From positions 1 to 5,750 of the forward strand of contig JASHUF010000472.1 in the NCBI GenBank assembly GCA_030040175.1: a stretch of DNA of 5,750 nucleotides, written 5' to 3'. The notes beneath the pieces were generated by a model that saw only the letters and a program-made list of their open reading frames with translations, was not told where the DNA came from and searched no databases. This document shows, in pieces, positions 1 through 5,557 of this stretch (positions are counted from its first letter, which is position 1; the number at the start of each line of letters is the position of its first letter). The translations under genes and the position numbers were made by a program. Origin of the DNA: Acidobacteriaceae bacterium (GTDB lineage: Bacteria > Acidobacteriota > Terriglobia > Terriglobales > Acidobacteriaceae).

Positions 1-223
1 GAAGCCGCAGCCCCAGTTCGACGCGGTCAGCCCGGGGTCCCCACGGACAGGTTCTCGTTCGTGAGGCGGGCGCCATCAGGGCGCCGTCGACCGGGCGCGG
101 TTCTTCAAAGGATACAATGACTCCGGCATCGCCGGAAGCAGGCCAACCGTTCTTTCACGTTGCCTCCCCACCGTGCACGACCGGGAAAAATCATGCCTCC
201 CAGGTGGACTGATCCAAAAGAAA
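1..223. other. Left-edge stretch downstream of the operon, no supportable gene
   Basis: I see no gene I can support here. One minus-strand frame stays open from about 154 to the window edge, but it follows an in-frame TGA, has no ribosome binding site before its only ATG (76-74), and its translation is not recognisable. It could be chance in GC-rich DNA or the tail of a decayed gene. A short inverted repeat, GGCGCC at 69-74 and again at 80-85 with a 5-base loop, could fold on either strand, but it has no T-run after it and is a weak terminator candidate for the operon. Confidence 0.4.
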
Positions 224-937
224 CTAAGTCCGCCTTGAGGGGTTGGATTCATCGCCGTAGGCGTGGACTCTGTCGCATATGAGCCGGAGTTTGTCTTCGA
301 GATTGCCTGAAGCCGTCTTAAATGAATCCGCATCGATCGTTAGCGGGGCGCCGAGAACCACCAGAGGGGCTCCGTATTCGGGAGTGTGGATGGCCTGCTC
401 AATGGAAAGCCCGCCAACGGCTTGCACCGGCACCCGGACTGCGGCAACAACTTCACGCAACTGATCAAGCGGGCTGGGACAAGCCTTGCCCGCAGCCACC
501 AGTCCGCGGCGTTCATCGTAACCAATATGATGAATCACGAAGTCGCATCCCAGGCTCTCAAGCCTTTGGGCCGCTGCTACCTTATCTTTCGCGCCGAGGT
601 TGTCTCCCATCACCTGGACGCCCAGATCCTTTCCGGCTTGCACTACCATCTTGACTGTCTCAGGATGGGCGCGTTCCATCACGACCACGTGGGTCGCCCC
701 GGCCTTCGCCATCATTTCGGCCTCGAGCCAGCCGCCATCCATGGTTTTCAGATCGGCGACAATGGGTACGCCGGGAAATTCAGCGCGCAAAGCGCGAACG
801 CCGTTCATTCCTTCGGCAATGATCAGGGGAGTGCCTGCCTCGAGCCAGTCAACCCCCGCGCGCACAGCCAGGTGTGCCGTTTCCAGCGCTTCCGGAATCG
901 TGATAATGTCGAGCGAAATCTGCACAATGGGCTTCAT
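224..937 (-). CDS. HUMPS-family (OMP decarboxylase suprafamily) lyase, 3-hexulose-6-phosphate synthase / keto-gulonate-6-phosphate decarboxylase-like
   Basis: This 237-residue protein covers the whole (beta/alpha)8 barrel usual for the HUMPS family (about 210-220 residues) with a short extra tail. Seen directly: D10 in the first strand, E33 in EAGTPLI, the signature ADLKTMDGG with D62, K64 and D67, D112, a double histidine H136-H137, and a VGG loop at 174-176. The D-x-K-x-x-D triad is the metal and catalytic site in this family, which cleaves or forms C-C bonds via a Mg-bound enediolate. From my recollection of the family, D112 and the absence of the phosphate-contacting Arg of E. coli UlaD (here GAPLT, 196-200) look more like hexulose-phosphate synthase than UlaD. 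However, no phosphohexulose isomerase is nearby, so formaldehyde fixation is doubtful. It is the last gene of the operon. Its ATG overlaps the stop of a possible small ORF (ATGA), and no good Shine-Dalgarno precedes it. The family is well supported, the substrate is unknown. Confidence 0.85.
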   Translation of the reverse strand: MKPIVQISLDIITIPEALETAHLAVRAGVDWLEAGTPLIIAEGMNGVRALRAEFPGVPIVADLKTMDGGWLEAEMMAKAGATHVVVMERAHPETVKMVVQAGKDLGVQVMGDNLGAKDKVAAAQRLESLGCDFVIHHIGYDERRGLVAAGKACPSPLDQLREVVAAVRVPVQAVGGLSIEQAIHTPEYGAPLVVLGAPLTIDADSFKTASGNLEDKLRLICDRVHAYGDESNPSRRT

Positions 938-1125
938 GGCAACCGCACTTGGAGACTACCTTGCACCGGCTGCGAAAGTCTCACCATCGTTCTTTCGTCA
1001 ACTCGTAAGCGGCAGTTGGAAGATTCTCCTCGGCCGCGGGATAAGGCTATCGTGACAGACAGCGTTTCAAAAACCCGGCTGTCCTCCGCTGTGAGACGCG
1101 TGAAAAACTCAGTTTTGTTGTCCAT
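934..1125 (-). CDS. Possible small coupled ORF (63 residues) between the isomerase and HUMPS genes
   Basis: The isomerase stop at 1109 and the HUMPS start at 937 leave the only real gap in an otherwise overlapping operon. An ORF fills it exactly: its ATG (1125) lies 17 bases inside the upstream gene and its TGA overlaps the HUMPS ATG as ATGA, the same 4-base overlap seen elsewhere in the operon. The N-terminal third (for example TEFFTRLTAEDSRVFETL) looks protein-like. The second half is basic, has no recognisable motif and uses codons rare elsewhere in the window (ATA, TTA, CGA, AGA), which argues against it. There is no clear Shine-Dalgarno. It may be a true small protein, a coupling leader for the HUMPS gene, or the relic of a longer gene with a frameshift. 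I do not recognise it. Confidence 0.3.
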   Translation of the reverse strand: MDNKTEFFTRLTAEDSRVFETLSVTIALSRGRGESSNCRLRVDERTMVRLSQPVQGSLQVRLP

Positions 1126-2011
1126 AGTACCGGTCAATTTTGCTCTTGATAAATCCCACTGATTCCCTCAGCTGATCCATCCCCTCCAGGCCATCTTCGA
1201 TCGAAATCCATGAATCGAATCCAACGGAGCGAAGCGTCGAAAAAATCTTGTCGTAGTCGTTCATTCCTTTCCCGACGGCGCCGTGCGACAGGCGGCTGGC
1301 GTAACCAACAGAGTCTTCCTCCTTGCGCAGATCCTCGATCGTACCGCACTTCAGGTAGCGGTCGCTTGCATGCATGGTGACGATCCGGTGTTTCACCCGA
1401 TCGAGCAAGACCAGCGGATCCTCTCCGGCCAGGATGGCGTTTGACGGATCGAAGTTGACGCCAAACCACGGCGAGTCAATTTGCTCAACGATCTCTACGT
1501 AGACATCCATCTTTTGCGCGAATTCCGGAAACTGCCAATAGTTGTCTTTGTAGTGGTTCTCCATGTTCAAGACTACGCCGTGATCTTGGGCGAACGGCAG
1601 CAGATTCTTGATGACCCGGACAACCTGCGCTACGCCTTGCTCTCGCGTGAGTTCCGGCCGGCGCTGACCGGAGAGCACCCGGCAATAGCGGCCGCCGAAA
1701 AATGCGGTGATTTCGATCATCCGTTTTTCCTGGTCAATTTCCTGCTGCAGACGAAGCGGATCGGGCTGAGTAAAATCCGGCGAGCAGCATAACATCGGCA
1801 TGGCCAGGTGGTGCCGCTCCAATGCATCCCTGACGTCTTTGAGGAAGCGTTCATCGTCCTCTAGAAAACCGGAATAAAACTCAAGTCCTTCAACGCCGAG
1901 CGTAGCCGCCATTTCGATCCACTCAAAGAGGGTCATGGTGCGGTCGACACAGAGCTGATCCATAAAGCACTTCGGAAACGCGGAGATTCTGGGTTTCCCG
2001 GGGCAACTCAC
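1109..2011 (-). CDS. Sugar phosphate isomerase/epimerase-like protein (xylose isomerase-like TIM barrel)
   Basis: A 300-residue protein of the AP-endonuclease-2/xylose-isomerase-like TIM barrel family (Pfam AP_endonuc_2 type), which isomerises, epimerises or occasionally dehydrates or decarboxylates sugars. The expected metal ligands are all present in order: E151 (LNMENHYKD), D188 (GVNFDPSNA), H214 (TMHASDRY) and E272 (ISIEDG). H243 in the HGAVGKG segment fits the usual loop before the last strand. The start is GTG at 2011: a TGA codon lies immediately upstream in frame, AAGGAGG ends 4 bases before the GTG, and the N-terminal RISAFPKC segment belongs to the first strand, so a later ATG would truncate the fold. 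GTG overlaps the preceding SDR stop as GTGA. It resembles UlaE-type epimerases in context (next to a UlaD/HPS-like gene), but specificity cannot be read from sequence. Confidence 0.85.
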   Translation of the reverse strand: MSCPGKPRISAFPKCFMDQLCVDRTMTLFEWIEMAATLGVEGLEFYSGFLEDDERFLKDVRDALERHHLAMPMLCCSPDFTQPDPLRLQQEIDQEKRMIEITAFFGGRYCRVLSGQRRPELTREQGVAQVVRVIKNLLPFAQDHGVVLNMENHYKDNYWQFPEFAQKMDVYVEIVEQIDSPWFGVNFDPSNAILAGEDPLVLLDRVKHRIVTMHASDRYLKCGTIEDLRKEEDSVGYASRLSHGAVGKGMNDYDKIFSTLRSVGFDSWISIEDGLEGMDQLRESVGFIKSKIDRYYGQQN

Positions 2012-2814
2012 TCAACCTCCTTGGTCGGATTTCGTCCGATGACGGGAAATTGCTCTACATCGAGAATCGAACCGTTTACGAGAGCAGCTTCATCGGAAAG
2101 AAAGTAGATTGCGGCCAAGGCAACTTCTTCGGGCGAGTGAATCCGGCCTGAGGGTGCAACACTTTTCGGCAGCTTGGTGTGCCAATCGCCGGGAAGACCC
2201 TCCTTCAGCTTCAGCGCATACTCGTTTGGTGTAAGCGTCCAGCCGACATTCAATTGATTGATTTGAATATGCTCAGCGGCATGAGCATCCGCTAAATTAC
2301 GCGTGAGCGTGGTCAACCCCCCTTTGGAGACGGAATAAGACAGGAGAATGCGCTCTCCGCAGTAAGAGTTGATCGAGCCGATATTCAATATGCGTCCCCC
2401 GCCCTGCTTGCGAAAATGGGGAAGAGCAGCCTGAATGAGGAAGAGCGGCGCTCTCAGGTTGATGGCCACAATCAGGTCAAATGCTTCCTGATTCGTATCC
2501 TCGATATTTCCACGGGCGACTGTCGCGGCATTATTTACAAGGCCGTCGATTCTTCCAAATCGCCCAACCGTTTCGGCGACGAGCCTTGCAGGGACTTTGG
2601 GGTCCTCGAGCGCGCCTATGACAAATGCCGCCGTTCCCCCGATATCGGCTGCCAGCTTTTGCGCCGCATCTTTCCGCCTTCCATGGATCATGACCTGAGC
2701 GCCTTCGCGCGCAAAAAGCCGCACCATGGCTTCGCCGATGCCGGTGGTCGATCCGGTTACCAGGATCACTTTGTCCTTTAAGCGCGTCCCCGCTGGAGTT
2801 AACGGCCCGTTCAT
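2008..2814 (-). CDS. Short-chain dehydrogenase/reductase (classical SDR), operon member
   Basis: A 268-residue classical SDR that would oxidise or reduce a hydroxyl/keto group of a sugar-type substrate in the cytoplasm. Visible motifs: the cofactor loop TGSTTGIG (20-27), NNAA (94-97), N119, and the catalytic S147, Y160 and K164 (YSVSK). HGRR at 44-47 after the second strand places two arginines where NADP(H)-binding SDRs carry basic residues, so NADP is the likelier cofactor. Two usual features are altered: the Pro-Gly after the sixth strand is replaced by NVGWTLTPNE, and the C-terminal Asp-Gly-Gly is replaced by LDVEQFPVIG, so the substrate and C-terminal regions are atypical. The ATG overlaps the MDR stop as ATGA, and GGGAG lies about 10 bases upstream. 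The product is probably made in step with the MDR, perhaps acting on the same intermediate. Confidence 0.88.
   Translation of the reverse strand: MNGPLTPAGTRLKDKVILVTGSTTGIGEAMVRLFAREGAQVMIHGRRKDAAQKLAADIGGTAAFVIGALEDPKVPARLVAETVGRFGRIDGLVNNAATVARGNIEDTNQEAFDLIVAINLRAPLFLIQAALPHFRKQGGGRILNIGSINSYCGERILLSYSVSKGGLTTLTRNLADAHAAEHIQINQLNVGWTLTPNEYALKLKEGLPGDWHTKLPKSVAPSGRIHSPEEVALAAIYFLSDEAALVNGSILDVEQFPVIGRNPTKEVE
2016..2022 (-). promoter_or_regulatory. Shine-Dalgarno of the isomerase gene, deciding the GTG start
   Basis: AAGGAGG lies in the last codons of the SDR gene, 4 bases upstream of the GTG at 2011. It is a full anti-16S complement with slightly short spacing. Together with the in-frame TGA just upstream it fixes this GTG as the start, and it suggests re-initiation by ribosomes ending the SDR. 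Confidence 0.7.
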
Positions 2815-3845
2815 GGCTTGAGCACTCCCTTCACGATCGCGCCTGAACGCATCTCCTCAAAGGTTTCGCGCCACTCGGAGAGAGGGGATGTGCGGTTGAG
2901 TACGGAGCGCAGATCGATTTTGCCGCTCGATAAGAGGGAAAGGACTTTTTCCCAAATGGGCCAGTTGTGCGAATAGCTGCCCTGAAGCGTGACCGCCTTC
3001 TGCACCAGCGGATCGAGCGAAAAGTTGAGCGGCTGTGCCCCCCATCCCACCTTGGTGATTGCCCCTGCCGGACGGACGATATCGAGCGCAAGCTTGAGCG
3101 AGGCAGAAATGCCGGTAGCGTCGATGACCAGGTCGACTCCGTAGCCGTCGCCGAAATTCTTCATCCACTCTTCAACGTAATTGCCTTCAGTCACAAGAAC
3201 CGCATCTGCCCCGATCTGCTTCGCGGCCTCAAGCCGTTTGGCATCGGCAGGAATGCCGATTACGATGAGATGCCCGGCCCCGGAGAGCTTGGCCATCGCC
3301 GCGCACAGCAAGCCAATCGGGCCCGGTCCGATCACTGCCACCGTGTCGCCGGGCCGCACGTGGGAATTAACACAAACAGCGTTGTACGCCACGCAACACG
3401 GCTCAGTAAGGGCTGCGTCTTCAAAGGCCAAAGACGCAGGAACGTGATGAAGACAGCGCGCAGGCACCTTGACATAATCCGCCATCGCACCGTTCACGCC
3501 ATAACCAAAACCAAGCCGCTTCGGCTCCAGATTGTAAAGAGCTCTGCGAATAAATGGCGAATCCGGAGGCAGCTGCGCTGCGGTTTCGCTTACCACCCGG
3601 TCGCCCTCTTTGAAGCCGCTGACCCGCGTTCCAAGTTTGGCAACAGAACCCGCGAACTCGTGACCGAGAACGACGGGGTAATTCACTTTCCAGCTCTGCT
3701 TGCCCTCGTATTGATGCAGATCGCTGCCGCAGACAGCCACTGCCTGCACCTTCAATAGAACATCCTCTTCGCCAATGGTGGGGACGGAAAGTTCCCGAAG
3801 CTCCACCGCGTAAGGCTCTCTTGCGTAGTTGACCAGTCCAATCAT
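2811..3845 (-). CDS. Zinc-dependent medium-chain alcohol/polyol dehydrogenase (MDR), first gene of the operon
   Basis: From ATG 3845 the product is 344 residues, the usual length for sorbitol/threonine dehydrogenase-like MDRs. The open frame continues upstream to 4058, but that part contains the promoter and reads as non-protein, so the internal ATG is chosen even though its Shine-Dalgarno is poor. Catalytic zinc ligands are visible: C39 (AVCGSD), H62-E63 (GHEFAG) and E148 (TEPCC). The Rossmann loop is GPGPIG (173-178). The lobe that normally carries four cysteines for a structural zinc (about 86-113) contains none, yet the flanking YNLEP and GFGYGVNGAMADYV are kept, so the lobe exists without the metal. 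It would use NAD(P) to oxidise a secondary alcohol of a polyol, sugar or sugar acid. It leads the operon behind a strong promoter with an overlapping operator-like site. Confidence 0.88.
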   Translation of the reverse strand: MIGLVNYAREPYAVELRELSVPTIGEEDVLLKVQAVAVCGSDLHQYEGKQSWKVNYPVVLGHEFAGSVAKLGTRVSGFKEGDRVVSETAAQLPPDSPFIRRALYNLEPKRLGFGYGVNGAMADYVKVPARCLHHVPASLAFEDAALTEPCCVAYNAVCVNSHVRPGDTVAVIGPGPIGLLCAAMAKLSGAGHLIVIGIPADAKRLEAAKQIGADAVLVTEGNYVEEWMKNFGDGYGVDLVIDATGISASLKLALDIVRPAGAITKVGWGAQPLNFSLDPLVQKAVTLQGSYSHNWPIWEKVLSLLSSGKIDLRSVLNRTSPLSEWRETFEEMRSGAIVKGVLKP

Positions 3846-3882
3846 GGAAATGATTTGTAACGCTCCATTCCTTAGGCCAAAG

Positions 3883-3910
3883 ATTATAGCCGTCAATACT
3901 GATATGTCAA
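3883..3910 (-). promoter_or_regulatory. Sigma70 promoter of the operon, consensus hexamers
   Basis: Reading the minus strand, TTGACA (3910-3905) and TATAAT (3888-3883) are both perfect matches to the sigma70 consensus, separated by 16 bases. The -10 ends 37 bases before the MDR ATG at 3845, giving a leader of roughly 30 bases. It shows that the operon is transcribed separately from the upstream SDR. Confidence 0.8.
3900..3909. promoter_or_regulatory. Operator-like inverted repeat overlapping the operon -35
   Basis: TGATATGTCA on the plus strand (TGACATATCA on the minus strand) is a 10-base inverted repeat with one asymmetric pair. It differs by one base from the perfect palindrome at 5437 beside the GntR gene. 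It covers four bases of TTGACA plus the next bases, so a bound GntR dimer would block RNA polymerase. Assignment to the neighbouring regulator is inference. Confidence 0.5.
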
Positions 3911-4356
3911 ATATGGAGCGGGACGGGCTGTGGGAATTCCGTTTTTGCCCACAACTGCGAATGCGGCGCAGGCCGGGTTCGCATCGGGAGGTAGCGGAAC
4001 CGCCTCCGTTCCTCCATCTTGGGGTTGACCGCGCCCTCATCCAAACGATGTATTCCATTGTAAGCTGCTCTGACGGCGAAACAGAGACGAAGATGCGGGG
4101 AGGGAAAGCGTGGCAGGTGCATGTTTGCGTTCAGGCGGGAGGCGATTTCGCCGGTCGAGCCGGGCCGGGCGCGGCGCCGGCAGCCCGCCGTTCGGGGGGG
4201 TGATCGAACAGAAGCTGACCAACCGGGTTAAGGTGCATCGTTCCGGGGAGCGGCAGGAGGTTCTGCCAAGGCGCGGTCGAGGATGGAAGAATTGGAGATC
4301 TCCGGTTGCAAGCCGGGTTGACGCAAGTGAAGATGGAGCGCACAGATGGGCAAAGG

Positions 4357-4370
4357 CGATGGCGCCATCG
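4357..4370. repeat. 14-base perfect palindrome
   Basis: CGATGGC followed directly by its reverse complement GCCATCG. One such 7-base half-site match is roughly what chance could give in a window of this size, so by itself it means little, but it sits in a cluster of inverted repeats in the intergenic stretch. Confidence 0.5.
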
Positions 4371-4411
4371 GCGATGAGACCGCCCGATAGGGGGGCGACC
4401 CAGCGAGGATT

Positions 4412-4427
4412 GGCCGGTTTCCCGGCC
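4412..4427. repeat. Short GC hairpin
   Basis: GGCCGG (4412-4417) pairs with CCGGCC (4422-4427) around the 4-base loop TTTC. It lies 28 bases from the larger hairpin at 4455-4481, so both could belong to one structured RNA or a composite terminator region. Confidence 0.5.
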
Positions 4428-4454
4428 GGGAGCAGAGAGTTTTTGCCATTGATG

Positions 4455-4481
4455 ATGGGTCCGGCCGGTCGCCGGACCCAT
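4455..4481 (-). terminator. Strong hairpin, probable terminator of the 4584-5348 SDR transcript
   Basis: Two 11-base arms, ATGGGTCCGGC (4455-4465) and GCCGGACCCAT (4471-4481), are exact reverse complements around a 5-base loop. The structure lies about 100 bases after the SDR stop on the minus strand. No T-run follows on either strand, so intrinsic termination is uncertain. It could act as a processing or RNA-end-protecting stem, or be part of a repeat. Confidence 0.45.
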
Positions 4482-4583
4482 TCACCGTCCCATGGATGCG
4501 GCTGCCGGCTTGCCATCTTTCAAGGCCTGTTCCACTATGCCTTTCCACTCATCGCCCGAGACATGAAGGCAACGAACTCGGTC
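4482..4583 (-). other. In-frame extension after the SDR stop, possible gene remnant
   Basis: Directly after the SDR TAG, the same frame stays open for 33 codons and ends in TGA at 4484-4482, with the strong hairpin beginning on the very next base. Part of the translation (EWKGIVEQALKDGKP) looks like a soluble helical protein end. Stop codon followed at once by a hairpin is what a true gene end looks like, so this may be the last part of a deleted gene, a longer ancestral SDR tail cut by an amber stop, or chance. No start codon or ribosome site is visible for it as an independent gene. Confidence 0.2.
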
Positions 4584-5348
4584 CTAGACGATGCGCATAG
4601 TCATGCCGCCGTCGATAACCAGGTTCTCGCCCGTAATAAAGTCATTCTCAATCAGCTCTAAAATGACGCGGGCCACATCCTCGGGTTTGCCTTCCCGATG
4701 AAGCGGTATCCTGTTTTTGATATTATTCTCCTTCTGCTCAGGGGTAAGAAAGTCTTGAAACGGAGTGCGAATAACCCCCGGAGAAACGCAATTCACGCGG
4801 ATATTGTAATCCGATAATTCCCGAGCGAGGGTGCGCGTAAATTGCGGTATCGCCCCCTTGGCTACACCGTAGGCTACTGCACCAAGGCAGCCTCGAAGGC
4901 CTGCGGCAGAGGCAATGAGCAGGATTGCGCCTTCCCCCTGCTTGATCATGTGCGGCACCGCGGCGCGCGCCAGCCGCAGCACTGCGTGTACGTGGACATC
5001 GAAGGCCTGGGTCCACGTCTCTTCGGTTACATCAAAGAATCCACCCGGGACGGGTGCGCCTGCGGCATGAACAAGAATATCGAGCCGCCCCCAGCGGGCG
5101 TAGGTCTCGGCAACCGTGCGGGAACAGTCTTGCGCGTTGCCAATGTCTGCCTCGATATAAAGTGCTTCATCTCCATGTGCTGCTGCAAACGCCTCAAGGG
5201 CTTCGAGTGAGCCGTTCCGCCGGTTTCGCGCTGCCACCGCAACATGAGCTCCGCGCGCGATCAACATCCGTGCTGTTTCTGCGCCGATACCGCTTGTTCC
5301 TCCGGTCACCAGACACGTCTTGCCTGACAATTCCATCGTCCTTGCCAT
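4584..5348 (-). CDS. Short-chain dehydrogenase/reductase (classical SDR), divergent from gntR
   Basis: A 254-residue classical SDR of usual length. Motifs: TGGTSGIG (15-22), D68 in EADIG, HAAG at 94-97 where NAAG is normal, H119 at the position usually held by the structural/catalytic Asn, the catalytic S147, Y160 and K164 (YGVAK), SPG (189-191) before the substrate loop, and IDGG (245-248) near the C-terminus. Basic residues after the second strand (ARNRR, 40-44) favour NADP(H). The start is uncertain: ATG 5348 and ATG 5336 (residue 5) both lack well-spaced Shine-Dalgarno sequences, and the fold begins at residue 6, so either works. It is a single gene with about 670 bases before the next minus-strand promoter, and it shares a 209-base divergent control region with the GntR gene, so it is likely induced with the operon and may act in the same pathway. 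Confidence 0.88.
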   Translation of the reverse strand: MARTMELSGKTCLVTGGTSGIGAETARMLIARGAHVAVAARNRRNGSLEALEAFAAAHGDEALYIEADIGNAQDCSRTVAETYARWGRLDILVHAAGAPVPGGFFDVTEETWTQAFDVHVHAVLRLARAAVPHMIKQGEGAILLIASAAGLRGCLGAVAYGVAKGAIPQFTRTLARELSDYNIRVNCVSPGVIRTPFQDFLTPEQKENNIKNRIPLHREGKPEDVARVILELIENDFITGENLVIDGGMTMRIV

Positions 5349-5436
5349 CTTTCATCGGGCTGCCCGGACTTCCATAATGTCGAGAAGTGGCCCTGAATTG
5401 AATTGACGAAGCCGCACCTTAACGGCTCCTTAGCCA

Positions 5437-5446
5437 TGATATATCA
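5437..5446. promoter_or_regulatory. Candidate GntR operator, perfect palindrome
   Basis: TGATATATCA is a perfect 10-base palindrome in the divergent intergenic region, overlapping the putative -10 of the SDR promoter. TATATCAG is repeated 54 bases further on, inside the second site. Confidence 0.5.
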
Positions 5447-5467
5447 GAACTCGGCTCCGGTCGGCAA
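5438..5467 (-). promoter_or_regulatory. Possible promoter of the divergent SDR gene
   Basis: On the minus strand, TTGCCG (5467-5462, 4 of 6 consensus) and TATATC (5443-5438, 4 of 6) are separated by 18 bases. The hexamers are weak, but the position about 90 bases upstream of the SDR start and the overlap with the palindrome are reasonable. Confidence 0.3.
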
Positions 5468-5470
5468 GAA

Positions 5471-5499
5471 TGGAAATCCAATTTTGGTGATACTATATC
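5471..5499 (+). promoter_or_regulatory. Possible gntR promoter
   Basis: TGGAAA (5471-5476) and TATATC (5494-5499), each 4 of 6 consensus, are 17 bases apart, and the -10 lies about 59 bases before the GTG start. The -10 is inside the second operator-like repeat, which would fit autoregulation. Weak evidence on its own. Confidence 0.25.
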
Positions 5500-5500
5500 A
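5488..5500. promoter_or_regulatory. Second candidate GntR operator
   Basis: TGATA and TATCA form the same half-sites as the palindrome at 5437, but separated by three bases (CTA). The right half and its flank, ATATCAGTA (5495-5503), are identical to the minus strand of the operon promoter at 3905-3897. Confidence 0.45.
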
Positions 5501-5557
5501 GTAATCTGAGACAGGGCCTTCGTTAACTTGAGTTTTTGGAAGGTCCGGGGATGAGCA

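Larger units (their letters stand above)
3911..4454. other. GC-rich intergenic stretch without a convincing gene
   Basis: About 540 bases lie between the operon promoter and the hairpin at 4455. Open frames exist on both strands (the longest is on the plus strand, running on into the 3' end of the SDR gene), but they are Arg/Pro/Gly/Ser-rich, lack motifs and ribosome sites, and overlap each other, as expected for GC-rich non-coding DNA. What is visible is symmetry: GGAGATCTCC at 4294-4303, a 14-base palindrome at 4357-4370, and a 6-base-pair hairpin at 4412-4427. The stretch could be a decayed gene, a structured repeat copy, or an RNA gene. I cannot assign it to a known family. Confidence 0.4.

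Noticed and set aside
165..223. Terminator directly after the HUMPS stop
   Set aside because: The T-run near 190 on the minus strand lies inside the loop of a bulged, weak stem (CCTGGGA with TCCCGG) rather than after it.
1058..1083. GACAGC/GCTGTC inverted repeat between the isomerase and HUMPS genes
   Set aside because: A six-base stem with a 14-base loop is too weak to call an attenuator or terminator.
386..1162. 258-residue plus-strand open frame opposite the HUMPS gene
   Set aside because: It is His/Arg-rich with no motifs and is the antisense shadow of a gene with a clear family signature.
2967..3758. 263-residue plus-strand open frame opposite the MDR gene
   Set aside because: Composition and lack of motifs fit an antisense shadow. 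The MDR carries full catalytic motifs on the other strand.
3846..4058. 71-residue N-terminal extension of the MDR
   Set aside because: The extension contains the consensus promoter, reads as Arg/Ser-rich non-protein sequence and would make the enzyme far longer than its family.
3972..4318. CCGGGTT occurring three times in the intergenic stretch
   Set aside because: The 7-mer copies have unequal spacing and different flanks, which is expected by chance in GC-rich DNA. There is no CRISPR-like array.
4110..4661. 183-residue plus-strand open frame in the intergenic stretch
   Set aside because: It has no ribosome binding site, is rich in Gly/Arg and Pro, and runs antisense into the SDR 3' end. 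The overlapping minus-strand frames are equally unconvincing.
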